Positions 1 to 6,174 of a DNA stretch of 8,317 bases are shown piece by piece. The translations under genes were made by a program, and so were the position numbers. The notes under the pieces were generated by a model. The model had not been told where the DNA came from and searched no databases. It saw nothing but the letters and a program-made list of their open reading frames with translations. The DNA lies in assembly GCA_021156345.1 (NCBI GenBank), contig JAJNDJ010000168.1:1-8317 (forward strand), in the 5' to 3' direction. Within the stretch, counting starts at the first letter, position 1, and every line of letters begins with the position of its first letter. Source of the DNA: Rubrobacteraceae bacterium. GTDB lineage: Bacteria; Actinomycetota; Rubrobacteria; Rubrobacterales; Rubrobacteraceae.

Positions 1-543
1 TTTGCGGGCATCGTGCAGCAGCTTGTAGAGGGCGTTCTGGTTGGTGCCCATGCGCCTGGCGACCTCCGAGATGGGCATCTCCTCCAGTATCACCGCCACC
101 ACCGCCTCTCGCTGCCTATCTGTCAGTTCTTCGTCGATCATGCGGCGTAACTCTCCCAGTACCGTGTTCTGCAACGCCAGCTGTTCGGAGGTTAACTGAG
201 GATCGGCTGGCCCGCGGTCCGCCCCCTCACGCCGGGCGAACAGGTCCTGCAGCGATACGTCGCGCCATCGCCTGCGCTTTAGCTCGGTGAGGGCAACGTT
301 CATGGCTATCTTCTGGGCCCAGGTGGTGAAACGGCTCTCGCCTCTAAAGGAGTCCAGGTTGCCCGTTATCCTGATCAGTGCCTCCTGGGCAAAGTCCTCA
401 ACGTTAGCCTCTATGCCACTTGCATGCCTGCCCAGGGCTGCCCTTAGGCCGCTTACTAGTAGGTCATATAGGTCCGCAAGCGCCTCATCGGGGTTCGGTC
501 CCCGCAAGTCGGCGAGCCATTGTTCGTTAGTACGTTCTCTCAT
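1..543 (-). CDS. ECF-type RNA polymerase sigma factor (3' end beyond window)
   Basis: An alternative sigma factor that would direct RNA polymerase to a small set of promoters. The 181 codons present contain region 2 (about residues 20-90), with the motif DFAQEALIRI typical of region 2.2 and FTTWAQKIAMNVA typical of region 2.4. A variable linker follows, then region 4 (about residues 118-181), with LTDRQREAVVAVILEEM and the helix-turn-helix ISEVARRMGTNQNALYKLLHDARK running off the left edge. The ATG at 543 is the only start possible, because an in-frame TAG lies at 556-558 with no other start codon between. No clear Shine-Dalgarno sequence precedes it, so it may be leaderless or weakly translated. 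It diverges from the second sigma factor gene. No anti-sigma gene is visible; one could lie further left. The family call is firm, the subgroup is unknown. Confidence 0.9.
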   Translation of the reverse strand, partial: MRERTNEQWLADLRGPNPDEALADLYDLLVSGLRAALGRHASGIEANVEDFAQEALIRITGNLDSFRGESRFTTWAQKIAMNVALTELKRRRWRDVSLQDLFARREGADRGPADPQLTSEQLALQNTVLGELRRMIDEELTDRQREAVVAVILEEMPISEVARRMGTNQNALYKLLHDARK

Positions 544-584
544 GTAAGGACGGTACTACCCCGCTTTCTTCACCCACCGTAGCA

Positions 585-622
585 CTGATCCCGTGAAGGA
601 GCAGGTACGTCGGTGGGATCAG
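585..622. repeat. Inverted repeat in the divergent sigma-factor intergenic region
   Basis: The 8-base arms CTGATCCC (585-592) and GGGATCAG (615-622) are perfectly complementary and separated by 22 bases. A second, imperfect pair (CCCACCG at 573-579 and CGGTGGG at 611-617) overlaps it. It lies between the two divergent sigma-factor genes, where an operator for either could be. No confident promoter boxes were recognised in 544-730. The site could equally be chance in GC-rich DNA. Confidence 0.3.
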
Positions 623-730
623 AACCGCTTAGGACGACGCACGGGGTCTAGAGGGTAAGAAATCGGTCCCTTGAGTGGTCTTATAGACGAGGGGCAGAAA
701 CGAGCATTACGCAGGGAAGGCGGGGAGAAG

Positions 731-1679
731 ATGCCCCGGAGGATCGTACAGCACGACGAGGCCCGAGAGAGCATAGCGAGGAGGATTCGAGATAGCACGA
801 GAGGCGGTAAACAGAATAAGTGATCGGGAGAGCCCAAACCCTCTTGCGAGGTACTTTGGGCAGATCGGTCGTGGAAGACTCCTTACGCACGAGGAGGAGA
901 TAGACCTCGGCAGGAGGACAAGGGTAGGCGACAAGACGGCACGGTCCAAGCTCATCGAGAAGAACCTGAGACTCGTCATCCCGATCGCAAAGAAGTACCG
1001 TGGGATGGGTCTGCCCTTCGGGGACCTCATCCAGGAGGGCAACATAGGTCTCATGCGAGCAGCGGACAAGTTCGACCCTGAGAAGGGCTTCCGCTTCTCG
1101 ACCTACGCCACCTGGTGGATCAGGCAAGCCGTCCAGAGGGCTGTGGCTGACAAGGGTCGGACCATAAGGGTGCCTGTGCACATGGGTGAGAAGATAAGGA
1201 AGATGGCCCGCACCTACAACGAGCTTTCGGCCCAACTCCAGCGCGAGCCCACCGACGAAGAGGTTGCCGAGAGGCTTAGCTGGGACATTGTCCGGGTCAG
1301 GGAGGTCAAGAGCGCCATACCCGACGCTACCAGCCTCAACCAGCCTCTCTCTTCTGAGGAGGGCAGCTCGGAGCTGGGCGATCTTGTCGAGGACGAGCGC
1401 GAGTCGGGGGCGGACGGCGAGGTGGTGCGGGAGCTGGAGACTCGCCGCCTTTTAGAGTCCGTCGCAGGGCTCCCCGAACGCCAGCGCCGCGTCCTCGTTC
1501 GCCGCTATGGCCTTGACGGCGAGAAGCCAGCTACCCTCGCTGATCTGAGCGAGGAGCTTGCGGTCTCCCGCGAGAGGATCAGGCAGCTCCAGCGCGAGGC
1601 CGAGCAATGGTGCCGGTTTACAGAGGGAACGCTCTCAGAGAGCCGCATAAGGCAGTCTAAGGCAAGGAGGCAGAGATGA
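731..1679 (+). pseudogene. Principal-like (group 2) sigma-70 factor, frameshifted near its 5' end
   Basis: This is a primary-sigma-like factor. The intact frame contains region 1.2 ([22 protein letters not shown], from about 834), region 2 ([14 protein letters not shown] through [30 protein letters not shown]), region 3 ([26 protein letters not shown]) and region 4 ([33 protein letters not shown]). The frame is open from 777, but no ATG, GTG or TTG occurs in it before 1005. Starting at 1005 would remove region 1.2 and half of region 2.1. The missing N-terminus lies one frame away: ATG 731 (or TTG 671) reads through to TGA at 821-823, where dropping one base joins GGKQNK to [12 protein letters not shown]. 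It is therefore a +1 disruption, either a real mutation or a sequencing error. The C-terminus after region 4 is atypical. It lies upstream of, and is coupled to, a small ORF and msrAB. Confidence 0.75.
1664..1670 (+). promoter_or_regulatory. Perfect Shine-Dalgarno sequence for the 21-codon ORF
   Basis: AAGGAGG sits five bases before ATG 1676, inside the last codons of the sigma-factor gene. It is the strongest reason to believe that the tiny downstream ORF is translated. Confidence 0.6.
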
Positions 1680-1741
1680 ACGGTAGAGAATCGCAGAGAA
1701 GCTTGGGCTTTGGGTCAGAGAACTCAATAGTGAGGAGGTAA
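1676..1741 (+). CDS. 21-residue microprotein or leader ORF between sigma factor and msrAB
   Basis: The ATG overlaps the sigma-factor stop as ATGA (1676-1679) and is preceded at ideal spacing by AAGGAGG. The product starts [13 protein letters not shown] and ends in VRR, is polar with four arginines (RES, QRS, VRR), and has no membrane segment or cysteine. Its TAA (1739-1741) overlaps the end of the msrAB ribosome binding site and lies four bases before the msrAB start. The layout suits a translational coupler or leader peptide: ribosomes ending here would be placed on msrAB. I do not recognise the product and infer no molecular function. Alternatively it is the shrunken remnant of a longer gene, or a chance ORF. 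Confidence 0.45.
   Translation: MNGRESQRSLGFGSENSIVRR
1733..1738 (+). promoter_or_regulatory. Shine-Dalgarno sequence deciding the GTG start of msrAB
   Basis: AGGAGG seven bases before GTG 1746 makes that GTG the clear start, in preference to the internal ATG codons at residues 10 and 12. It lies inside the last codons of the 21-codon ORF, so translation of the two ORFs must interact. Confidence 0.75.
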
Positions 1742-1745
1742 GAGA

Positions 1746-2798
1746 GTGCTCTTTAGTCGCCGCAAGACCAAGATGGTCATGCCCACCGAGGCTCTTCCCG
1801 GCCGGGAGCAGCCGGCGTTCGCCGTTCCCGAGAAGCACGCCGTGCTCGGCACGCTCCTTGAGCCACCCTTTCCCGAGGGTACAAGCGCCGCGGTCTTCGG
1901 TCTCGGATGCTTCTGGGGCGCCGAGCGCAAGTTCTGGCAGATCGATGGCGTCTACACGACGGCGGTCGGCTACGCGGGAGGCTTCACACCGAACCCGACC
2001 TATGAGGAGGTTTGTAGCGGACGAACCGGGCACACCGAGGCCGTGTTCGTCGTCTTCGACCCCGAGAAGATCTCCTACCGGGAACTGCTCGCAGTGTTCT
2101 GGGAGGCACACGACCCGACGCAGGGGATGCGCCAGGGCAACGACATAGGCACGCAGTACCGCTCGGCGATCTACTACACGGGCGACGAGCAGCGCCGGGC
2201 CGCTGAGGAGACCCGTGACGCCTACGAGCAGGCGCTCAAGGGTGCGGGTTACGGTCCGATCACCACGGAGATCACGCCCGCTGGCCCGTTCTACTACGCC
2301 GAGGACTACCACCAGCAGTACCTCCACAAGGTCCCCAACGGATACTGCGGTTTGGGTGGGACCGGCGTGAGCTGCCCTGTCGGACTCGGCGTGAATGCCG
2401 ACAGCGACGAGCTGTCCCTCACCGACCAGGAGTGGCGGAAGCGGCTCTCTACGGAGCAGTACGTCGTCCTGCGCGAGGCGGCGACCGAGCGCCCGTTCTC
2501 TGGCGAGTACGTGGACACCGACGAAGCCGGCCTCTACCACTGCGCCGCCTGTGGCAACCCGCTCTTTGAGAGCCAGGCGAAGTACCACTCGGGCACCGGC
2601 TGGCCGAGCTTCACTGAAACCGTCTCGCCTGAGGCCGTAGAGCTCGTTGAGGACCGTTCGCACGGGATGGTGCGCACAGAGGTGCGCTGCGCGCGCTGCC
2701 ACTCGCACCTCGGCCACGTCTTCGATGACGGTCCGAAGGAGGCTGGGGGGCAGCGGTGGTGCATGAACAGCGTCGCGCTCGACCTGGAACAGCGCTGA
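1746..2798 (+). CDS. msrAB: Fused peptide methionine sulfoxide reductase MsrA-MsrB
   Basis: A bifunctional repair enzyme that reduces both S- and R-methionine sulfoxide in oxidised proteins. It is 350 residues long with a GTG start and no signal peptide, so it is cytoplasmic. The MsrA domain (about 45-210) has the catalytic motif GCFWGAE with Cys55, the GYAGG motif, and likely recycling cysteines Cys201 and Cys210. The MsrB domain (about 225-347) has zinc-site pairs CAAC (266-269) and CARC (315-318), GTGWPSF (283-289), and the catalytic RWCMNS with Cys339. All key residues of both domains are present, and the A-then-B order is a common arrangement. It is preceded by a sigma-factor gene and a 21-codon ORF with almost no gap, suggesting one oxidative-stress transcript. 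The N-terminal tail ([10 protein letters not shown]) resembles actinobacterial MsrA proteins. Confidence 0.97.
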   Translation: MLFSRRKTKMVMPTEALPGREQPAFAVPEKHAVLGTLLEPPFPEGTSAAVFGLGCFWGAERKFWQIDGVYTTAVGYAGGFTPNPTYEEVCSGRTGHTEAVFVVFDPEKISYRELLAVFWEAHDPTQGMRQGNDIGTQYRSAIYYTGDEQRRAAEETRDAYEQALKGAGYGPITTEITPAGPFYYAEDYHQQYLHKVPNGYCGLGGTGVSCPVGLGVNADSDELSLTDQEWRKRLSTEQYVVLREAATERPFSGEYVDTDEAGLYHCAACGNPLFESQAKYHSGTGWPSFTETVSPEAVELVEDRSHGMVRTEVRCARCHSHLGHVFDDGPKEAGGQRWCMNSVALDLEQR

Positions 2799-2817
2799 GG
2801 CTCGACTGCGAATTGAC

Positions 2818-2844
2818 CTGCGAGGATCTAGAGGGTCCTCGCAG
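2818..2844. terminator. Stem-loop 20 bases after msrAB, possible terminator
   Basis: CTGCGAGGA (2818-2826) and TCCTCGCAG (2836-2844) form a perfect 9-bp stem with a 9-base loop. There is no T-run on either side, so it is a weak candidate for an intrinsic terminator. It could instead stabilise the 3' end of the msrAB message. Confidence 0.4.
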
Positions 2845-2854
2845 CGTCCTCCGA

Positions 2855-2974
2855 GCCGGCGAAGAAAGCGCCAAGGATCACCTCCAGTCCAAACAGTTGC
2901 GCGACCACCACAAGCCCGATGAGCAGGAGAAAGGCTCCCCGGATCCTGATCTGGGCGCTCCTGTCCTGCAGCCT
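2855..2974 (-). pseudogene. Remnant of a monovalent cation:proton antiporter (Kef/NapA type)
   Basis: About 40 codons read RLQDRSAQIRIRGAF followed by the hydrophobic stretch LLLIGLVVVAQLFGLEVILGAFFAG. This order (Gln-Asp-x-Ser-Ala-Gln, a membrane helix, then a GLEVILGAFFAG motif) is typical of the core of CPA2 antiporters. Family members are about 400 residues or more, so this is a small internal fragment. Nothing recognisable precedes it, and the frame ends at TAG 2828-2830 after an unrelated tail. A reading frame extends from 3058 but its first 28 codons do not look like the family. The call rests on pattern recognition alone. Confidence 0.5.
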
Positions 2975-3050
2975 TGAAGGAAACCTACAGTAGTGGAGCC
3001 GACGAGGACCTCGTTCGCTCAGTGGTGTCAAAGATCCCCGGTCCACAACC

Positions 3051-3125
3051 GAGTGCACCTTCCCCTATGTTGGGTGAATAAGGGCAAGAAGAGAAGGGCC
3101 GGGATACCAGGCCCCGGCCCTTCTT
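3051..3125. repeat. Copy 1 of a ~75-bp repeat flanking the CHRD gene
   Basis: It aligns with 3722-3797 over almost its whole length. Shared blocks are CACCTTCC, TTGGGT(G/A)AATAAGGG, AAGAAGA, GGGCCGG and CCCTTC, with small indels; identity is roughly 70-75% by eye. Both copies have the same orientation and both contain a hairpin whose arms are GGGC and GCCC. It starts 28 bases 3' of the CHRD stop on the minus strand. Confidence 0.6.
3091..3125 (-). terminator. Strong hairpin terminator of the CHRD gene
   Basis: GAAGGGCCGGG (3093-3103) pairs with CCCGGCCCTTC (3113-3123), extended by one more A-T pair and a wobble to 13 pairs around a 9-base loop. On the minus strand the hairpin is followed by a pyrimidine-rich tract (TTCTTGCCCTTATTC) and lies about 28 bases after the CHRD stop codon. 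The pairing is nearly symmetric, so it could act in both directions. Confidence 0.65.
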
Positions 3126-3152
3126 ACCTCGTGGGTCTAACGCCGCCTAACC

Positions 3153-3590
3153 CTAGTCGTCCCTGTGCAACTGGCCCCTTATGGCACCATCGGGGTACGG
3201 GTCGTTGTGGACGTTGACGTAATAGTGGGAGGGGTGCTCCCTTAAGTTCTTGCTCAGCTGCTTGCTTATAGCCTTGCAGCCCTCTGAGGAGCCATCCGTT
3301 GGCGCCTTGAGCTCCACGACAATGTCGCCAGCCACATTAGGTCCTCCCCGATGGATGTGGGCCGCCGTGGCCGGCTTTATGCGCTCCACCTCCAGCTCAT
3401 AGCACACCTTCGCTTTGTGCACTTCGACATCGACCTCACCCCGGCCGTTGGGGTCGCCCGGTCCCGGCACCTCTTTTTCGCCCGTCAAGGATGCTTCGAG
3501 GCTGGCGCGAGCTTCGCTGGCCACCACGGGGACGGCGGCGATCAGCACGAGCGCTAGGACGAGCGCTGCCAGCAGGGTCGGTCTCCTCAT
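3153..3590 (-). CDS. Secreted CHRD-domain protein
   Basis: 145 residues from ATG 3590. That start is chosen because AGGAGGT lies 10 bases upstream (3601-3607) and a signal peptide begins at once: MRRPTLLAALVLALVLIAAV, with likely cleavage near residue 29 after EARA. A start at 3638 is open in frame but adds 16 polar residues before the signal. The mature part is a single CHRD domain, with the usual opening GEKEVPGPGDPNGRG (38-51), CYELEV (63-68), TAAHIHRG (75-82) and the closing YYVNVHNDPYPDGAIRGQL (123-141). Cys63 and Cys105 could form a disulfide. The domain is found in chordin and many bacterial exported proteins; its bacterial role is not settled. The gene stands alone, flanked by two copies of a repeat. 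Confidence 0.9.
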   Translation of the reverse strand: MRRPTLLAALVLALVLIAAVPVVASEARASLEASLTGEKEVPGPGDPNGRGEVDVEVHKAKVCYELEVERIKPATAAHIHRGGPNVAGDIVVELKAPTDGSSEGCKAISKQLSKNLREHPSHYYVNVHNDPYPDGAIRGQLHRDD

Positions 3591-3721
3591 CGAACTCTCT
3601 ACCTCCTCATTTGGTTGGGGACCCTCTCCACACCACACATACTCTGATTTGTACGCACAGGTGGATCAAATGGTTCAACCTTCCCTGCGAACTTGTAAGA
3701 ACTCCGTATTGGCGAAGTTCG

Positions 3722-3797
3722 GAGACTCACCTTCCACACACTTGGGTAAATAAGGGTGGTAAGAAGAAAGGGCCGGAGCCAGAAGCCCCGCCCTTCC
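3722..3797. repeat. Copy 2 of the ~75-bp repeat, upstream of the CHRD gene
   Basis: It is the partner of 3051-3125 in the same orientation. It differs by an insertion after AAGGG (TGGT) and by a decayed right hairpin arm. It begins 33 bases 3' of the stop of the broken membrane-protein frame ending at 3830, the same relation that copy 1 has to the CHRD gene. Confidence 0.6.
3768..3795 (-). terminator. Hairpin in repeat copy 2, possible terminator
   Basis: AAGGGC (3768-3773) pairs with GCCCTT (3790-3795), with a mismatch and then two more G-C pairs inside. On the minus strand it is followed by a T-rich stretch (TCTTCTTACC). It is weaker than the hairpin in copy 1. Its position fits the end of the membrane-protein gene. 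Confidence 0.45.
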
Positions 3798-3829
3798 GTG
3801 GAGCGATCTATCTCGCAACGTCGTGAAGC

Positions 3830-4276
3830 TCACCTAGTGTGAGCTGAGGGGTTGCTGTCCCGGCTCCGGGGGGTCGACTCGGGACGGGCGATGCGCCCGC
3901 GACCGCCGTTACGCCACATCAAGAAGGCCACGATGAAAGCCCACACGGCAAACAGAAGCAGGCCCACCACTTTGATGTTCGACGGGAGGAAGCCCTCGTA
4001 GGCCACCATCACAGCGCCGTCGTACATGAACGAGGCCCCGGAGACCGCGGCCACCAATCCCACCAACCGCGGGTAGACCCTACCGAGCGCGATGGCCACT
4101 TCGAAGATAAAGAGGGTCAGCCCCGCGAGGAAGAACGTAGCCCTTTCCCCACGATTTGTTCGTCAGGCAGTGCGTTCTTGCCCGTGGACTCCCACCAGGG
4201 CGACGCTGCCGACCATCATGCCGGCGCCTGTCGTCACGAAGACGGTAAGAGAACCGGAGGCCGACGCCGTGGGCAC
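3830..4276 (-). pseudogene. Broken multi-helix membrane protein
   Basis: The longest open piece starts at GTG 4099 (89 codons), with helices around LVGLVAAVSGASFMYDGAVM and VVGLLLFAVWAFIVAFLMW and a basic, polar tail. That start has no Shine-Dalgarno sequence and cuts a helix in half: the same frame continues upstream as ATFFLAGLTLFIFEVAIALG back to an in-frame TGA at 4163-4165. Beyond the stop the frame stays open, with another hydrophobic segment (GSLTVFVTTGAGMMVGSVAL) and a possible GTG at 4276. The whole reads as a small polytopic membrane protein interrupted by one stop. It resembles the uncharacterised integral membrane proteins common in actinobacteria, but I cannot name the family. 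If the 89-codon ORF is expressed it would be a two-helix protein. Confidence 0.5.
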
Positions 4277-4304
4277 GGGACCTGTCCGTTGTGGAGAGTT
4301 TTGC

Positions 4305-5117
4305 TTATGCGCGCGGAGTGGGCTCCGAGCGCGGCGCGTCCGGCCCCGGCTCATCGAGATCGTCCTCGACCCCCTTGAGGAGGACGGCGTTGACGGCCAC
4401 GATGATCGAGGAGACTGACATCAGAAGAGCAGACCACTCGGGCCTGAGCATGATGCCGTAGGCTGGATAGAGCACCCCAGCGGCGACCGGGATCGCCAGC
4501 ACGTTGTACACCGATGCCCACACCAGGTTCTGCTTCATCTTCCTTACGGTCGCCTTCGAGAGCACGACAGCGCGGGTAACGTCGATCGGATCGCTCCTCA
4601 TAAGGACTACCTTCGCCGTCTCGATAGCGACATCGGTGCCCGCGCCGATGGCTATGCCTATATCCGCCCGGGCTAGGGCCGGGGCGTCGTTGACTCCGTC
4701 TCCGACCATCGCTACCTGTTTGCCCTCCCTCTGGAGCTGCTCGACGTAGCGTGCTTTGTCGACGGGGAGCACCTCGGAGAAGACGCGCTCTATGCCGAGT
4801 TCGCGGGCGACGGCCTCTGCGGTTCTCTTTTTGTCGCCCGTGATCATAACCGCCTCTATGTCCATCTCCTCGAAGCGCCTGAGTGTCTCGCGTGCGCTGG
4901 GCTTGATCGTGTCCGCCACGGCGACGAGTCCGGCGGACTCTCCGTCCACCGCGACGAACATCGGTGTCTTACCTTCCTGCGCAAGTGTGATGGCCCGCTC
5001 CTCCAACGGGAACGCATCTATCCCGCTCTCGTCCATCAACTTGATGTTGCCAACGAGCACGGAATGACCGTCCACCTCGGCCCGGATGCCGTGTCCAGCA
5101 ACAGCCTCGAACCGTGT
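4305..5117 (-). pseudogene. copA: C-terminal third of a second Cu(I)-exporting P-type ATPase
   Basis: Family similarity begins near 5117 (TRFEAVAGHGIRAEVDGHSV) and runs to the TAA at 4305-4307. The only convenient start is GTG 5075, which gives 256 residues against roughly 750-800 for the family. Numbered from there, it keeps the end of the nucleotide-binding domain, TGDK (79-82), GDGVNDAP (125-132), and the last two helices with the copper signatures Tyr190-Asn191 and Met219-x-x-Ser222-Ser223. Missing are the metal-binding domain, helices 1-6 with CPC, the TGE loop and the phosphorylation motif DKTGT, so alone it cannot pump. It is not the lost tail of the ATPase at 6147-7883: both cover the VLVG...AGLVAVAD segment with clearly different sequences. 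It lies last in the copper cluster. Confidence 0.85.
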
Positions 5118-5246
5118 AGCTGGTCTGCGTGATGAATGAAGGCTGCCGCCAGCAACAGCGCGAGCGGCCGCGCCTTCGTAAGAAGTGTCTTCAAGAAGAC
5201 CCCCTATTTCGTGTGGTGTTCGGGTTGAGTCTCGCTTGCTCCGACG
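5118..5246. other. 129-bp junction between the His-rich protein gene and the truncated copA
   Basis: Where the first two thirds of the second ATPase should be, there are only about 130 bases. They hold a short perfect palindrome, GTCTTCAAGAAGAC (5187-5200), and no sequence resembling the family in any frame. A GCTCCG/CGGAGC stem (5238-5256) spans the stop codon of the neighbouring gene. This is the scar of the deletion that removed the front of the second ATPase. Confidence 0.45.
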
Positions 5247-5624
5247 TTACCGGAGCGAAGAAGTCTTCAAAGCCTGAACACCTGAAGGACGGAATACGGC
5301 AGCTGCCCAGCGAAGGACTGCGGACCGACGCAATCCGAGCCAAATCTTTAGCCACATGCCTTTGGCCAACAAGCTCACGAGCAGTCCAAGGAACCCTGCG
5401 ACCACGGCGAAATACTCGGTGCTCGTCGCATGGCCCGCCGGGTGCTCGTGCGTGTCGCCCGCCGTCCCGACTGCGGCGTGGTGCTCCGCCGCGTGCCTCA
5501 CACCACCACTGCACCCCGGAGAGGCGCAGAGCAGGTGCAGGGATCCGAAGACCCCGTGGCAGAGCAATAGTGCTCCCACGAGGAGGAGCGGTGTGATCTT
5601 CTCTCTAGTCGAGTGGTCGATCAC
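5247..5624 (-). CDS. His/Cys-rich two-helix membrane protein of the copper cluster
   Basis: 125 residues from GTG 5624, chosen because GAAGGA lies just upstream and the start is only 8 bases after the copZ stop. The frame stays open further upstream, but that part is copZ read out of frame. Helix 1 is about residues 11-33 (TPLLLVGALLLCHGVFGSLH) and helix 2 about 71-97 (YFAVVAGFLGLLVSLLAKGM). The loop between them, about 37 residues, is rich in histidine (44, 48, 49, 59, 61, 65), and Cys22, His23, His30, Cys33 and Cys38 cluster near helix 1. A short basic tail follows. I do not recognise the family; the layout recalls small actinobacterial His-rich membrane proteins such as DUF6153. A role in copper binding or hand-over at the membrane is inferred only from composition and from its place between copZ and copA. 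Confidence 0.65.
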   Translation of the reverse strand: MIDHSTREKITPLLLVGALLLCHGVFGSLHLLCASPGCSGGVRHAAEHHAAVGTAGDTHEHPAGHATSTEYFAVVAGFLGLLVSLLAKGMWLKIWLGLRRSAVLRWAAAVFRPSGVQALKTSSLR

Positions 5625-5632
5625 GCTGTCCT

Positions 5633-5842
5633 TCAGGCGGCTACACTGTAGCCGGCTTCCTCGATAGCACCCTTGAGATCCTCGGTGCCCACCGTACCCT
5701 CGTCGTAGGAGACCTCGACGGTTCCCCTTGCGACGTCGGCGTTGGCCTTCTCCACACCGGGGAGCTCGTTCAGCTCGTCTTCGACCGCAGCCTTGCAGTG
5801 CCCGCAGCTCATGCCCGGTACGTTGAACGTCTTCTCGGCCAT
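5633..5842 (-). CDS. copZ: CopZ-like heavy-metal-associated copper chaperone
   Basis: 69 residues making up one complete HMA domain. Cu(I) would bind at PGMSCGHC (Cys13 and Cys16), and the fold ends with the usual AIEEAGYSVAA. Such chaperones carry Cu(I) in the cytoplasm to CopA and to the CsoR repressor. ATG 5842 is preceded by GAGGAG seven bases upstream. It lies 32 bases after csoR and 8 bases before the His-rich gene, so it is very likely cotranscribed with both. It looks fully intact, in contrast to the two neighbouring ATPases. Confidence 0.95.
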   Translation of the reverse strand: MAEKTFNVPGMSCGHCKAAVEDELNELPGVEKANADVARGTVEVSYDEGTVGTEDLKGAIEEAGYSVAA

Positions 5843-5874
5843 CGTTTCTCTCCTCGCTCTGCAATGAAAAACGT

Positions 5875-6174
5875 CTAAACCCTCAGGAACCGCTCGACGG
5901 CGGTAGTGAGCTCCTCTATCTTCTCGTCCGCTTCCATTCCGCCGTTCTCGATGGATTCCCTGACGCAGTGCTCGACGTGGTCCTTGAGCAGGATGGTGCC
6001 TACCTTCTCCAGGGCGGAGACGACGCTCGCGATCTGAGTCAACACGTCCACGCAGTAGGCTTCCTCGTCGACCATGCGCTGCACCCCCCGCACCTGGCCC
6101 TCGATCCGCTTGAGGCGGTTCTCGAGCAACTCTTTGTCCTTGGCTTTTATGTAGCCGTTCGTGGCCCCCTCCAC
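5875..6174 (-). CDS. csoR: CsoR-type copper-sensing transcriptional repressor
   Basis: 99 residues of the DUF156/CsoR family, all helical. It opens with [20 protein letters not shown] and [10 protein letters not shown]. The Cu(I) ligands Cys41, His66 and Cys70 are all present with the 25 and 4 residue spacing of known copper CsoR proteins, which argues against nickel (RcnR), formaldehyde (FrmR) or sulfide (CstR) sensing. When copper binds, such repressors leave the operator and release the efflux genes. The only usable start is GTG 6174, which has no good ribosome binding site and lies inside the last 28 bases of the truncated copA. The deletion that cut copA seems to have removed the normal upstream region, so csoR may now depend on coupling to copA translation. 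The protein itself looks functional. Confidence 0.93.
   Translation of the reverse strand: MEGATNGYIKAKDKELLENRLKRIEGQVRGVQRMVDEEAYCVDVLTQIASVVSALEKVGTILLKDHVEHCVRESIENGGMEADEKIEELTTAVERFLRV

Larger units (their letters stand above)
2799..3152. other. 354-bp stretch without an intact gene
   Basis: Between msrAB and the CHRD gene this stretch holds a stem-loop (2818-2844), the antiporter remnant (2855-2974), about 75 bases in which I see nothing recognisable (2975-3050), and the first copy of the flanking repeat with its hairpin (3051-3125). The overlapping plus-strand frames have no family features. Confidence 0.6.

Noticed and set aside
811..830. Programmed +1 frameshift at AAG-TGA, as in the release factor 2 gene
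   Set aside because: There is no slippery codon: a tRNA on AAG cannot re-pair with AGT in the +1 frame, and no Shine-Dalgarno-like stimulator lies at the right distance. A simple indel is more likely.
5100..5196. Minus-strand frame reading TTG-KTLLTKARPLALLLAAAF as a signal-peptide protein
   Set aside because: TTG start without ribosome binding site; it runs into the copA remnant out of frame. GC-rich codons easily give such hydrophobic stretches by chance.
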